Part shown: positions 15,901 to 24,046 of the stretch, in pieces
Layout: each line of letters begins with the position of its first letter
How positions within the stretch are numbered: the first letter of the stretch is position 1
DNA from: Bradyrhizobium barranii subsp. apii
GTDB taxonomy: Bacteria > Pseudomonadota > Alphaproteobacteria > Rhizobiales > Xanthobacteraceae
Length of the DNA stretch: 64,000 bases
Direction: 5' to 3'
Assembly (NCBI RefSeq): GCF_011516635.5
Contig: NZ_CP096255.1
Coordinates: forward strand, 7,004,501-7,068,500
Translations under genes and position numbers: made by a program
Notes under the pieces: generated by a model
The model's input: only the letters and a program-made list of their open reading frames with translations
Database searches by the model: none
What the model was told of the DNA's origin: nothing

Positions 15901-18670
15901 GGCGTCTTCGGACGCGGCTAACCACGTCAAGACCCTCACCGCCGACGTGCAGCGTTCGCTGTCGCTGGCCGGCGCCACCACGGCGGAATCGATCACCGCC
16001 GGCGCCCGCGATGCGCAGAGCGCGCTGATCGCGGCCTCGACCGAGACCGCCAACCAGATCAAGGCGCTATCCTCGGACGTGCAGCGCTCGCTCTCGATGG
16101 CCGGCACCTCGACGGCAGAGACCATCATGACCGGCGCCCGTGAAGCCCAGACCACGCTCGTCAACGCGTCCTCGGATGCGGCGACCCAGGTCAAGTCGCT
16201 CGCGGTCGAAGTGCATCGGTCGCTCTCGCAGGTCGGCCAGTCGACCGCCGAGACGATCACGACCAGCGCCCGCGACGCCCAGAGCACCCTGCTCTCCGTC
16301 TCGGCCGAACAGACCAGCCAGGTCCGTTCGTTGGCGGCCGAGATGCAGCGCGCGCTGGCGACCGCCGGCGGCGCCACCATCGAGGCGCTCACCAGCGGCG
16401 TGCGCGAGGCCCAGGGCACGCTGATCACCGCCTCGACGGATGCGGCAAGCCAGATCAAGTCGCTGACCACGGACATCGAGCGCACGCTGACCTCAGTCGG
16501 CGCCGACACCGCCTCGACCATCCTCAACAGCGCGCGTGAGGCGCAGACCTCGCTGACGTCGACGTCGGCGGATGCCGCAAGCCAGATCCGCACGATCTCG
16601 ACCGAGATCGAGCGCGTATTGAGCACGGCCACGACCAACGCCACCAACGACATCCAGACCAGCGCGCTCAACGCCCAGAACGCGCTGATCAACGCCTCCA
16701 ACGAGGCAAGCTCGCGCGTCAAGTCGAGTTCGTCCGACGTCGAGCGTTCGGTGCTCGCCGCCAGCAGCAGCTTCGGCCAGGCCATGACCGGCAAGACCGA
16801 CGAGATCGTCACCTACGTGCAGCAGCAGGCCGACCGTCTGTCGAACATGATCGACGCCAAGCGCGGCGCGCTGGTCGACGCGATCGGCTCGAAGACCAGC
16901 CAGCTCACGCTCGACATCGACCGCGTCACCTCGGATGCGCTGAAGTCGATCGAGACGCGCGGCCATGCGTTCTCGCAGACGATGATGGGCAACGGCTCCG
17001 AAGTCGCCCGCACCATCAACGCGGCGAGCGAGATGGCCACCGGCGCGGTCGGCAAGTCACTCAAGGACCTCGAGCAGGCCTCCCGCTCGGCGATCGACCA
17101 GTCGCGCCAGGTCTCGATCGCGGCCGTCACCGAGATGCAGGAGACCAGCAAGATCCTGCGTACCGACACGGTGGCCCTGTTCGAGCGTCTGCGCGAAGGC
17201 AACATCCTGCTCCAGGAGGTGCTGACCGGTGCGCACGACAACCTCAACTCGCTCGAGCGGGCGCTGGTGACACGCGTCGCCGACTTCGTCTCGGCGATGA
17301 ACGATGTCACCTCGCGCAACGGCGCTGCGACGCAGAACCTGGAAGACCAGCTCAACGTCTTCAACACGAAGACCACGCGGGCGCTGCAGGACCTCGGCGA
17401 GCTGTCGACCCAGTTCGACGCGCACGGCAAGGCCCTGGTCGAAGCCGCGCAGGTCGTCGAGGTGAGCAACAAGAACACCACCGCTTCCCTCGCCGAACGC
17501 AAGCAGGCACTGGAATCGCTCGTCACGACCATCGACCTGCGCACGGCCGATCTCGACCAGCGTCTGTCGCGCTTCACCGGCCTGCTCGATGAATCGCTGG
17601 CCGCCGCCGAAGAGCGTGCCCGCGACATCGCCCGCGTCGTCGCGGAGACCGCCGGCGCAGGCTCCGCCGCGATCACCCGCCAGTTCGAGGCGGTGCGCGT
17701 GGCGTCCGAGGAGGAGCACCGCCAGACCGTCGAGGCCATGCACGACATCTACCGCCAGACCACGGACGAGGCGGATACGATGTTCAAGCAGTCGACCGAG
17801 AAGTTCACCAACCTCGTCTCCAGCATGAAGCAGATGGCGTTCGAGATGCACAACGAGCTCGAAGCCACCCGCAACGAGCTGCGCCGCGGCGTGCTCGAGA
17901 TGCCGCAGGAGGCCGCCGAGAGCACTGCGCAGATGCGCAAGGTGATCGTCGACCAGATCGAGGCCCTCGCCGAGCTCAACCGCATCGTGGCCCAGCATGG
18001 CCGTGGCCTCGACGTCTCCACGACCGGCCGCGCCAGCGCGCAGCGCCAGGAAGAGCCGTTGCTGGCAGCCGTCGGCACGCGCAACACCGAGACCCGCGGC
18101 CGCGACACCGGCAGCGCCTCGACGCTGCCGCCGCCGGACCTCGGCATGCCCGCCTCCTCGCGCCGCACCGAAGCGCCGCCGGTCGCGCCCGCGGGCAACG
18201 ACCAGGGCCGCGACGGCTGGCTGTCGGACCTCCTGAACCGCACGGACGCCAACCAGGGCGCTCCGACCGGACGTGAGGCCCCGCGTGGCCGCGCGACACC
18301 CGCGCCGCAGCCGCAGGCTCCGCAGGGTGGCAGCAATCCGCTGGAGTCGCTGTCGCTCGACATCGGCCGCCTGATGGACCGCAACCTCGCCGCCGAGATG
18401 TGGGACCGCTACCAGCGTGGCGAGAACAAGGCCTTCACCAAGCGCCTCTACACGCCCGCCGGCCAGAAGGCCTTTGACGAGGTCGCCCGCAAGTATCGCG
18501 CCGACCGCAACTTCAAGGGTACGGTCGACCGCTACGTCGCCGAGTTCGAGCGTCTGCTCGACGAAGTCGCCCGCGACGGCCGTGGTCCGCAGGAGCTGCG
18601 CAGCCACCTGACCTCGGAGACGGGCCTGGTCTACACGCTGCTCGCACACGCGGCGGGTCGGCTCGGGTGA
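12962..18670 (+). CDS. Giant apolipoprotein-like coiled-coil membrane protein, GPR/RgsE-type polar growth protein
   Basis: A 1902-residue protein. After a polar N-terminus it has two transmembrane helices (about 108-130 and 143-168), then roughly 1500 residues of almost continuous amphipathic helix. That helix includes six tandem 22-residue repeats (residues 647-778, of type SLTDGASQAIQSIDTRLTHL) and about nine 44-residue repeats (893-1288, with AREAQTTLV and Q-(I/V)-K blocks). A low-complexity Pro/Arg linker (about 1680-1800) leads to a compact C-terminal domain (LMDRNLAAEMWDRYQRGENK). The 22-mer periodicity is that of apolipoproteins. Size, topology and repeats match the Growth Pole Ring protein of Agrobacterium and RgsE of Sinorhizobium, which organise unipolar growth. 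Homology is judged from architecture. A CtrA-type box lies upstream and a strong terminator downstream. Confidence 0.75.
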   Translation: MANTPKKVKDPTEVALSAIQEALNISDTAADTSRNASMRNETSSPVGPPAPPIFDEPTFEPRPAANERATVFDTIEEPRTSRRAANDDRETIGQLLQALQKGRPARSVYTFATIFAGVWLAACAALTVGFLPSIQAAMGQSGGVLVIAGLIAMFFAPIMLFYFLASLVWRGQEMRMIAQAMAQVAIRFSEPEGSASDSMVTVGQAIRREVAAMGDGIERAIARAGELETLVANEVAALERAYSDNEVRIRSLLQDIAHQRDNLVGQAEQVRSAISGVQIDLRHDIALISDAIASRVDEVAKSITGALEERGAHITGALSNAGDNMILALGERGGDLLDRLEEASNETTRAVLDASERLTTSLNFKTGHVHDEFVDLADRVHEMLNERIDRITGEFEQRSAAVVDGISERTEQVHDSLKNSSDSLLLELELRSNDLSAKIDDAGNRLAGHIMTSGDKASEALDATVNTLVAKVVSQTETAHDSLSLQMSAFDELVKNQGTELVERFARDSGTLGALITRHISEFDRTVKTFGGDIVDRMGQRTQDIAESLKTYVDNFDTRFTSNGGAITAVLDQRLVQFETTVGERVTNLDASLNDKIVSLDGTIEGHIKTFDDQLVGRVAALEQSFDTRAKSVTETIDGRLNTLASSLTDGAAQAIQSIDSRLTHLTTSLTDGASQAIETIDTRLNYLATSLTDGASQTIQSIDTRLTHLTTTLSGGASQALESIDTRLTYLTTAVTNGASQAVQSIDTRLTLLTSTLTDGTAQAIEAVDRRITGVAEMIDGRSTHLTDTVTARFQDIHQAIETKVGSVANDIDVRVAQFEDLLGSRVEAVAGRIESSGRQASEDMMSRAEMISTAIRSHVEDAERSLTNLVVNTSETIQTGARTAQQSLMTVSSDVNAQLKMTSTEVERALTAVGTGAANSILSSAREAQSTLVAASGDASNQIKGLAVDVERTLSAAGSATAASILAGAREVQTTLVTASSDAANHVKTLTADVQRSLSLAGATTAESITAGARDAQSALIAASTETANQIKALSSDVQRSLSMAGTSTAETIMTGAREAQTTLVNASSDAATQVKSLAVEVHRSLSQVGQSTAETITTSARDAQSTLLSVSAEQTSQVRSLAAEMQRALATAGGATIEALTSGVREAQGTLITASTDAASQIKSLTTDIERTLTSVGADTASTILNSAREAQTSLTSTSADAASQIRTISTEIERVLSTATTNATNDIQTSALNAQNALINASNEASSRVKSSSSDVERSVLAASSSFGQAMTGKTDEIVTYVQQQADRLSNMIDAKRGALVDAIGSKTSQLTLDIDRVTSDALKSIETRGHAFSQTMMGNGSEVARTINAASEMATGAVGKSLKDLEQASRSAIDQSRQVSIAAVTEMQETSKILRTDTVALFERLREGNILLQEVLTGAHDNLNSLERALVTRVADFVSAMNDVTSRNGAATQNLEDQLNVFNTKTTRALQDLGELSTQFDAHGKALVEAAQVVEVSNKNTTASLAERKQALESLVTTIDLRTADLDQRLSRFTGLLDESLAAAEERARDIARVVAETAGAGSAAITRQFEAVRVASEEEHRQTVEAMHDIYRQTTDEADTMFKQSTEKFTNLVSSMKQMAFEMHNELEATRNELRRGVLEMPQEAAESTAQMRKVIVDQIEALAELNRIVAQHGRGLDVSTTGRASAQRQEEPLLAAVGTRNTETRGRDTGSASTLPPPDLGMPASSRRTEAPPVAPAGNDQGRDGWLSDLLNRTDANQGAPTGREAPRGRATPAPQPQAPQGGSNPLESLSLDIGRLMDRNLAAEMWDRYQRGENKAFTKRLYTPAGQKAFDEVARKYRADRNFKGTVDRYVAEFERLLDEVARDGRGPQELRSHLTSETGLVYTLLAHAAGRLG

Positions 18671-18702
18671 TCAGCCCCTAGCGACAACGAATAGCGAATG
18701 AG

Positions 18703-18729
18703 AACGGAGGCCTCACGGCCTCCGTTTTT
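18703..18729 (+). terminator. Rho-independent terminator of the GPR-like gene
   Basis: A perfect 10-bp stem AACGGAGGCC (18703-18712) / GGCCTCCGTT (18717-18726) with a four-base TCAC loop is followed by a run of T. It lies 33 bases after the stop codon, with the T-run on the plus strand. Confidence 0.9.
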
Positions 18730-18738
18730 ATTTGAGCC

Positions 18739-18825
18739 CGTCATTGCGAGGAGTCCTTGCGACGAAGCGATCCAGACTGCTTCCGCGGAGACGATCTGGA
18801 TTGCTTCGCTACGCTCGCAATGACG
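18739..18825. repeat. CGTCATTGCGAG palindromic repeat, copy 1
   Basis: Long inverted repeat with outer arms CGTCATTGCGAG and CTCGCAATGACG and inner arms around GCGATCCAGA / TCTGGATTGC. Closely similar copies occur at 25423-25502 and 50060-50145, and a half copy near 8172. It lies between converging genes. Confidence 0.8.
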
Positions 18826-18849
18826 AGGTGAGGTCCGTGTACTAAACGC

Positions 18850-19731
18850 CTACTGCCGCCTGCCGCTCGCGGCGGGCGCCGGCCTCGGCGGTTCGGCCGG
18901 CGGCGGCGCGGCGGCCGGGGCGCTGTTGCTGGCGCCGAACAGCACGCGGGTCGGGTTGCGATCGAAATTGTTCACGGCGCGGCTGATGTCGCCGAGGGTG
19001 CGGCGGCCGTCGGTCATCAATGCGCCGGAGCGCTTGTCGAAATCCTCGGCCAGCTCGCGGATCGACTTCACCGCCTGGAACAGCTCGCCGCCGTCCTTGC
19101 CGCCGGCGAGCGTGTTAAGGCCGAACATCAGGCTGTCGGCCTTGTGCATGACGCCGTCGACCTTGGCCATCACGCCGTCGATCTTCTCGGAGTTGCGCGC
19201 GAGCGAGTTGGTGAAGGTCTCGAGGTTCTTCAGCGAGTTCTTCACCGACTCCTGGTTGTCCGCGACGATCTTGTTGATGTTCTGGAGCGTGCCGCGGATC
19301 GCCTCGGTGACGTCCTGGAGCTTGTTGGGATCGGCCGTCAGCGACGGGATGCCGTCCTCATCGAGCGGCGGCGGAGGCGCCGCCTCCTCGCCGCCCTTGA
19401 GCGAGATCGCGGCGACGCCGGTCAGGCCCTGGAATTCGAGGCCGACCAGGGTGTCCTTGCGGAGCGGGGTGTTGTTCTCGACCATGGCGAGTGCGACAAC
19501 CCGCCGCGGGTTGTCGAGCTTCACCGAGACCACCTCACCTACCCGGATACCGTTGAAATTGACACTGCCGCCGTTGCGCAGGCCCGCCGCCGGGCCCTCG
19601 AACACGACGCGCAGGGGGCTGCGCTGCTTGGTGGTGTGCAGTGACTGGAACCACAGCACGAAGCCGATCGCCGCGGCGATCACCGCCAGCGTGAACGATC
19701 CGATCAGTACGTAATTGGCCCGCGTTTCCAT
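18850..19731 (-). CDS. mlaD: MlaD-type MCE-domain protein of the phospholipid ABC transporter
   Basis: A 293-residue periplasmic substrate-binding component. It has one N-terminal transmembrane anchor (about residues 8-27, IGSFTLAVIAAAIGFVLWF), then an MCE domain (about 38-115) with VVFEGPAAGLRNGGSVNFNG and LVGLEFQGLTGVAAISLKGG. A long helical region (about 140-235) follows, and then a Pro/Ala-rich tail. MlaD hexamers sit on the MlaE permease and pass phospholipids between membranes to maintain outer-membrane asymmetry. It is last in the mlaE-mlaF-mlaD order, 16 bases after mlaF. The product is longer than E. coli MlaD, like other alphaproteobacterial versions. No mlaB, mlaC or mlaA is adjacent; a STAS-like domain is fused to MlaE instead. 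Confidence 0.9.
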   Translation of the reverse strand: METRANYVLIGSFTLAVIAAAIGFVLWFQSLHTTKQRSPLRVVFEGPAAGLRNGGSVNFNGIRVGEVVSVKLDNPRRVVALAMVENNTPLRKDTLVGLEFQGLTGVAAISLKGGEEAAPPPPLDEDGIPSLTADPNKLQDVTEAIRGTLQNINKIVADNQESVKNSLKNLETFTNSLARNSEKIDGVMAKVDGVMHKADSLMFGLNTLAGGKDGGELFQAVKSIRELAEDFDKRSGALMTDGRRTLGDISRAVNNFDRNPTRVLFGASNSAPAAAPPPAEPPRPAPAASGRRQ

Positions 19732-19747
19732 CAGCTACTCCGGCACC

Positions 19748-20536
19748 TCAGCCCATCACCGCACGGGCGCGCTTGCCGTGGAAATATTGTCTCAGCCAGG
19801 GATGCTGCGAGGCCTGCATGTCGGCGATCGACCCTGCCGCAATGATCTTACCGTTCCCTAAAACGGCGATGCGGTCGCAGGCTGTGTAAAGGCTGTCGAG
19901 GTCGTGCGTTACCATGAAAACGGTCAGGCCCAAAGTACGCTGCAGCGTCCTGACCAGCTCGTCGAAATCGCCGGCGCCGATCGGATCGAGGCCCGAGGTC
20001 GGCTCGTCGAGGAACACGAGATCGGGATCGAGCGACAGCGCGCGCGCCAGCGCCACGCGCTTGATCATGCCGCCCGACAGTTCCGAGGGAAAGCGATCCG
20101 CGACTTCCGGCTTGAGCCCGACCATGGTGAGCTTGGCCAGGGTGATCTCGTCCATCAGCCGCTGCGAGACCCGGAGATATTCGCGCATCGGAAACTGGAT
20201 GTTCTGCCGCACGGTCAACGAGGAGAACAACGCGCCCTGCTGAAACAGCACGCCCCAGCGTCGCTCGACACTGCGGCGCTGCGAGGTGCTGGAGGAATCG
20301 AGGTCGACGCCGAACACCTCGATGGAGCCCGCGACCTTCGGCACGAGGCCGATGATGGTGCGCGTCAGCACCGACTTGCCGGCACCGGATGGGCCGACGA
20401 AGCCGAGGATTTCGCCGCGCTTGACGTCGAGGTTGAGGCCATCGAGCACGCGCGTCGCGCCGAACTGCACGGTGATGTCGCGAACGCGGATGATCGGATC
20501 TTGAATCGCGTTTTGAGTTTCTTGCGCCATCGTCAC
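19748..20536 (-). CDS. mlaF: MlaF-type ABC transporter ATP-binding protein
   Basis: A 262-residue cytoplasmic ATPase. Walker A is GFVGPSGAGKSVLTR, the Q-loop is VLFQQGALFSSLTV, the ABC signature is ELSGGMIKRVALARAL, Walker B is LVFLDEPTSGLDP, and the switch His lies in MVTHDLDSLY. The SGGM signature and the C-terminal extension fit the MlaF/MkL family that energises retrograde phospholipid transport with MlaE and MlaD. Its start overlaps the stop of the permease gene (ATGA, 20533-20536), which indicates translational coupling in an mlaEFD operon. All catalytic motifs are intact. Confidence 0.94.
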   Translation of the reverse strand: MTMAQETQNAIQDPIIRVRDITVQFGATRVLDGLNLDVKRGEILGFVGPSGAGKSVLTRTIIGLVPKVAGSIEVFGVDLDSSSTSQRRSVERRWGVLFQQGALFSSLTVRQNIQFPMREYLRVSQRLMDEITLAKLTMVGLKPEVADRFPSELSGGMIKRVALARALSLDPDLVFLDEPTSGLDPIGAGDFDELVRTLQRTLGLTVFMVTHDLDSLYTACDRIAVLGNGKIIAAGSIADMQASQHPWLRQYFHGKRARAVMG

Positions 20537-21666
20537 ATCCCGATCGAGGCGAAGAAGATGGCGAACACGCCGTCCATGACGATGACGAAGAAGATGCCCT
20601 TCACCACGGATGCCGTGGTGTGCTGTCCGAGCGATTCCGCGCTGCCCTGCACGGCGAGCCCCTCGACGCAGGCGACGATGCCGATCACGGCCGCCATCAC
20701 CGGTGCTTTGACGATGCCGACGATGAAATGGTCGATCGAGATGGCGTCGCGCAGGCGCAGCAGGAAGGCTTCGGGATCGACGCCGCCATAGAGCCAGGCG
20801 ACGAGGCCGCCGCCATAAAGCGCGGCCATGGCGCCGAGGAAGGCTAGGATCGGCAGCGCCAGCACCAGCGCCAGCATGCGCGGCAGCACCAGGACCTCGA
20901 TCGGGTCGAAACCCATCGTGCGCAGCGCGTCGATCTCCTCGCGCATCTTCATCGAGCCGAGCTCGGCCGTGTAGGCGCTGCCCGAGCGACCCGCGACCAT
21001 GATCGCGACCAGGAGGACGCCGATCTCGCGCAGCACCAGCACGCCGAGCATGTCGACGACGAAGATGTCGGCGCCGAACCTGCGGAAATGAAAAATGCCC
21101 TGCTGGGCGATGATGCAGCCGATCAGGAACGTGATCAGCACGATGATCGGCACCGCGCGCCAGCAGACCTGCTCCATGTGGTGCACGGTCGAGGTCAGGC
21201 GGAACGAGCGCGGGTGGATCAAGACGCGAAACCCCGCCGCGAGCACCGCGCCGAGCATGTCGACGAGGCCCGCAACCGTGCCAGCGACCCCGGCCACGGC
21301 CCGGCCGATCTGCTCCAGCATGCCGGTGATGGTGACCGCGCTGCTGTCGACGACCGGCGTCGCCCTGACCCGCCGCACCTCGTCCACGAGGCTCGAATAA
21401 TTGGCGGAGAGCCCCGCGATCTGCGCCTCGACGGCCCCTTGGGTCAGGCTGCGGCGCAGCCGTTCGATCAGCCAGGCGCCAAAGGTGTCGAGCTTGGCGA
21501 CCTCGGAGACGTCGATGAATATGTTTTGTGAACCGCCGGCGAGCTTCTCGGCGTCAGCCACCATCCGCTCCAGGACCGGCGCGAAGCTCGCGGTCCAGGT
21601 TCCGGTGGCGCAGAGTGCCAGCGCATTGCCCTTGGCAATCCGTTCCAGCTTCGGATCGCCGCTCAA
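20533..21666 (-). CDS. mlaE: MlaE-type permease with N-terminal STAS-like domain
   Basis: A 377-residue inner-membrane permease. Residues about 1-110 form a STAS-like fold (IFIDVSEVAKLDTFGAWLIE), equivalent to the separate MlaB protein of enterobacteria. The MlaE permease domain follows (about 150-377), with VPIIVLITFLIGCIIAQQG, LREIGVLLVAIMVAGRSGSA, the conserved ELGSMKMREEIDALRTMGFDP and several membrane segments to the end. It forms the channel of the phospholipid transporter with MlaF and MlaD. It is first in the operon; 143 bases separate it from the divergent epimerase gene, enough for a promoter. The MlaB-MlaE fusion is common in alphaproteobacteria. Confidence 0.92.
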   Translation of the reverse strand: MSGDPKLERIAKGNALALCATGTWTASFAPVLERMVADAEKLAGGSQNIFIDVSEVAKLDTFGAWLIERLRRSLTQGAVEAQIAGLSANYSSLVDEVRRVRATPVVDSSAVTITGMLEQIGRAVAGVAGTVAGLVDMLGAVLAAGFRVLIHPRSFRLTSTVHHMEQVCWRAVPIIVLITFLIGCIIAQQGIFHFRRFGADIFVVDMLGVLVLREIGVLLVAIMVAGRSGSAYTAELGSMKMREEIDALRTMGFDPIEVLVLPRMLALVLALPILAFLGAMAALYGGGLVAWLYGGVDPEAFLLRLRDAISIDHFIVGIVKAPVMAAVIGIVACVEGLAVQGSAESLGQHTTASVVKGIFFVIVMDGVFAIFFASIGM

Positions 21667-21809
21667 GGTGTCCGCTCCCGGGCCGGGGCGCGAGAAACGG
21701 GTAGAATCAGATGGTTGTGCACACGCCCTTACCCAGAGAAGGTATCCCCAACTGGTTAATGTTAGTTGCTAGAGGTAACTAGCAGGTTCAGATTTCGCCA
21801 GAGTTCAAA

Positions 21810-22805
21810 ATGACTTCCAGCAAAGTTCCGGCCCTCGCCGCGCGAATCGAGCGATTTCCCATCGCCGGCAGTTTTACCATCAGCCGGGGCGCCAAGACCG
21901 AGGCCGTGACCGTTGTGGCCGAAGTGAGCCGCAACGGCCTCACCGGCCGCGGCGAATGCGTGCCTTATCCCCGCTATGGCGAGACGCCCGAGGCAACCCT
22001 AGCCGCCATCCAGGCCATGCAGGCGGCCGTCGCGGGCGGCCTCTCGCGGGAGGCGCTGCAGGCCGCCATGCCGCCGGGAGCGGCCCGCAACGCGCTGGAT
22101 TGCGCCCTGATCGACCTCGAGGCCAAGGCGACCGGCCTGCGGGCCTGGAACCTGCTGGACCGCCCGGTGCCGGGCGAGCGCACCACGGCCTACACGATCT
22201 CGTTAGGGACCCCCGAGGCTATGGCGGCGGCGACGGCCAAGGCCGCGCATCGGCCTTTGCTCAAGATCAAGCTCGGCGGCGACCGCGATGTGGAGCGGAT
22301 CGCGGCGGTTCGCAAGGCCGCCCCCGAGTCCGAGTTGATCGTGGATGCCAACGAGGCCTGGACCGAGGCCAATCTGGAGCAGAATCTCGCCGCCTGCGAC
22401 GCCGTCGGCGTCACCCTGGTCGAGCAGCCGCTGCCGGCCGGGAAGGATGGCGCGCTGGCGCGGATCAGGCGGCCACTCGCGGTCTGCGCCGACGAGAGCG
22501 TGCATGACCGCCCTTCGCTCGCGCCGCTCCGCGAGCGCTACGACGCCGTGAACATCAAGCTCGACAAGACCGGCGGCCTCACCGAGGCGCTGGCGATGGC
22601 CGACGCGGCGCAGGCGCTCGGCTTCGAGATCATGATCGGCTGCATGGTCGCGACCTCGCTGTCGATGGCCCCCGCAATGCTGGTGACGCCGCAGGCGCGC
22701 TTCGTCGATCTCGACGGCCCGCTGCTGCTCGCGCGCGACCGCGACCACGGGCTGCGCTACGACGACAGTCTGGTCTATCCGCCCGCCTCCTCGCTCTGGG
22801 GATGA
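21810..22805 (+). CDS. Dipeptide epimerase (L-Ala-D/L-Glu epimerase-like), enolase superfamily
   Basis: A 331-residue member of the muconate-lactonizing subgroup. The enolase catalytic pattern is present: Lys in LLKIKLGG (about residue 151), metal ligands Asp in IVDANEAW, Glu in VEQPLP and Asp in CADESVHD, and the second catalytic Lys in NIKLDKTGG. The combination KxK/D-E-D/K with the C-terminal MIGCMVATSL region is characteristic of Ala-Glu epimerases that recycle murein peptides; related enzymes racemise N-acetyl-glutamate (DgcA), so the substrate is not certain. The 3' end overlaps the convergent MFS gene by 31 bases. Confidence 0.85.
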   Translation: MTSSKVPALAARIERFPIAGSFTISRGAKTEAVTVVAEVSRNGLTGRGECVPYPRYGETPEATLAAIQAMQAAVAGGLSREALQAAMPPGAARNALDCALIDLEAKATGLRAWNLLDRPVPGERTTAYTISLGTPEAMAAATAKAAHRPLLKIKLGGDRDVERIAAVRKAAPESELIVDANEAWTEANLEQNLAACDAVGVTLVEQPLPAGKDGALARIRRPLAVCADESVHDRPSLAPLRERYDAVNIKLDKTGGLTEALAMADAAQALGFEIMIGCMVATSLSMAPAMLVTPQARFVDLDGPLLLARDRDHGLRYDDSLVYPPASSLWG

Positions 22806-23974
22806 GCCTTGAGTCGATGCCGCGCCGACCAGATCACGAGCGCGCCGGCCGCGGCCATCGCGGCCATGACGTAGTACAAGCTGTCGCCGATGCGGGCGTA
22901 GATCGCACCTGACGCGATCGATGTCGCTGCGCCCAGCAACCCGTTGCACGCGGCATAATAGCCCTGCCCCCGCGCGATCTGATGCGATGGCACGCGCTGC
23001 ACCAGCAGGTTCATGGTGCCGACGATGGTCATGCCGAAGGTGAGGCCGTGGCCGAGCTGCACGATCACGAGCAGTGCGAGCGGCGGCTCCTGCGCAGTGA
23101 CGATCCAGCGCACCACGGCGCTCACGCCGCCGATTGCGATCAGCGTGGACGGATGCAGCGAAAACCGCGGCGACAGTGCAAAGACGACGATCTCGGCGAT
23201 CACGCCCAGCGTCCAGAGGCCCGCGATCGTCAGCCCGCCGAAGCCGTGGAGCTGCCAGTTGATGGCCGAGAACGTGTAATAGGCGACGTGGCTGCCCTGG
23301 ATCAGCGCGGCCGAGGCGATGACGGCCCAGAAGCCGCCATCGCGCAGCAAGGCCTTGCCGGCATGCGTCTCCGTCGTCCTTCGCCTGACATCGTCGAGCG
23401 GCTGCAGCAGCAGGCTGGCGGCGACCGCAACGACGGCCCACGCGACGATGATCCAGATCAGATCGCGCGCAGCGATGTGGTCGACGAGAAAGCCGCAGGC
23501 GAGCGAGCCCGCGGCGAAGGCCGCCGAGCCCCACAGCCGCAACGGTCCGTAATCGAGCCCGTAGCGGGCGACGCCGCGCAACGCATACGCATCGGTCAGC
23601 GGGGTCGTCGGCGTCCACATCATGCAGGTCAGCGCATAGATCAGGAACAGCGCCAGCGGCTGCTGCTGCAAGCCGACCGCCGTGAACCCGATCGCGGTTG
23701 CCAGCACCGACACCATCATGCCGGCGCGAATGGCATGTCGCCTTTCGGCAAGGGCGGTGATCTGCGGCAGCGTGGTGAAGCGCGTGATCGCCGGCAGCGC
23801 GTTGATGAGGCCGATCCAGCTTGCGTCGATGCCGATCGCCTTCAGCCAGACCGGAAAGAACGGCAGATGCGTGCCGGACACCGCGAAGACCGCCGAATAG
23901 AACAGCGCAAGACTCACGGCGAATCGCCGCTTCACGGCGGCTTGCGTGGGGATTTGTGATTCGCCTGCCATCAA
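22775..23974 (-). CDS. MFS transporter, 3-phenylpropionate/HcaT-like family
   Basis: A 399-residue major-facilitator protein with about 12 membrane segments. The N-terminus is typical of HcaT-like carriers (VSGTHLPFFPVWLKAIGIDASWIG), followed by the cytoplasmic loop LAERRHAIRAGMM and RGVARYGLDYGPLRLWGSAAF. A central basic loop (VRRRTTETHAGKALL) divides the two halves. Family members import aromatic acids or nucleosides; the substrate here is unknown. The adjacent epimerase gene suggests a possible link to murein peptide recovery, but only weakly. A second ATG lies one codon downstream of the chosen start. Confidence 0.85.
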   Translation of the reverse strand: MMAGESQIPTQAAVKRRFAVSLALFYSAVFAVSGTHLPFFPVWLKAIGIDASWIGLINALPAITRFTTLPQITALAERRHAIRAGMMVSVLATAIGFTAVGLQQQPLALFLIYALTCMMWTPTTPLTDAYALRGVARYGLDYGPLRLWGSAAFAAGSLACGFLVDHIAARDLIWIIVAWAVVAVAASLLLQPLDDVRRRTTETHAGKALLRDGGFWAVIASAALIQGSHVAYYTFSAINWQLHGFGGLTIAGLWTLGVIAEIVVFALSPRFSLHPSTLIAIGGVSAVVRWIVTAQEPPLALLVIVQLGHGLTFGMTIVGTMNLLVQRVPSHQIARGQGYYAACNGLLGAATSIASGAIYARIGDSLYYVMAAMAAAGALVIWSARHRLKAHPQSEEAGG

Positions 23975-24046
23975 ACCAATTGCGATTCGGTCGATATCGT
24001 GGTGATCGTTACAGTAACGCGTAGTGATTTGCGCGACGAGATTGTC

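Noticed and set aside
12770..15925. 1051-codon open frame antisense to the GPR-like gene
   Set aside because: It is produced by the GC-skewed codons of the repeat-rich sense gene. The translation is Arg/Asp/Gly/Val-rich without domains, and other long antisense frames accompany it.
14900..16825. Regular DNA periodicity of 66 and 132 bases that could suggest a satellite or CRISPR-like array
   Set aside because: The period equals 22 and 44 codons in a continuous reading frame with conservative substitutions. It is protein repeat structure, not an array of identical repeats and unique spacers.
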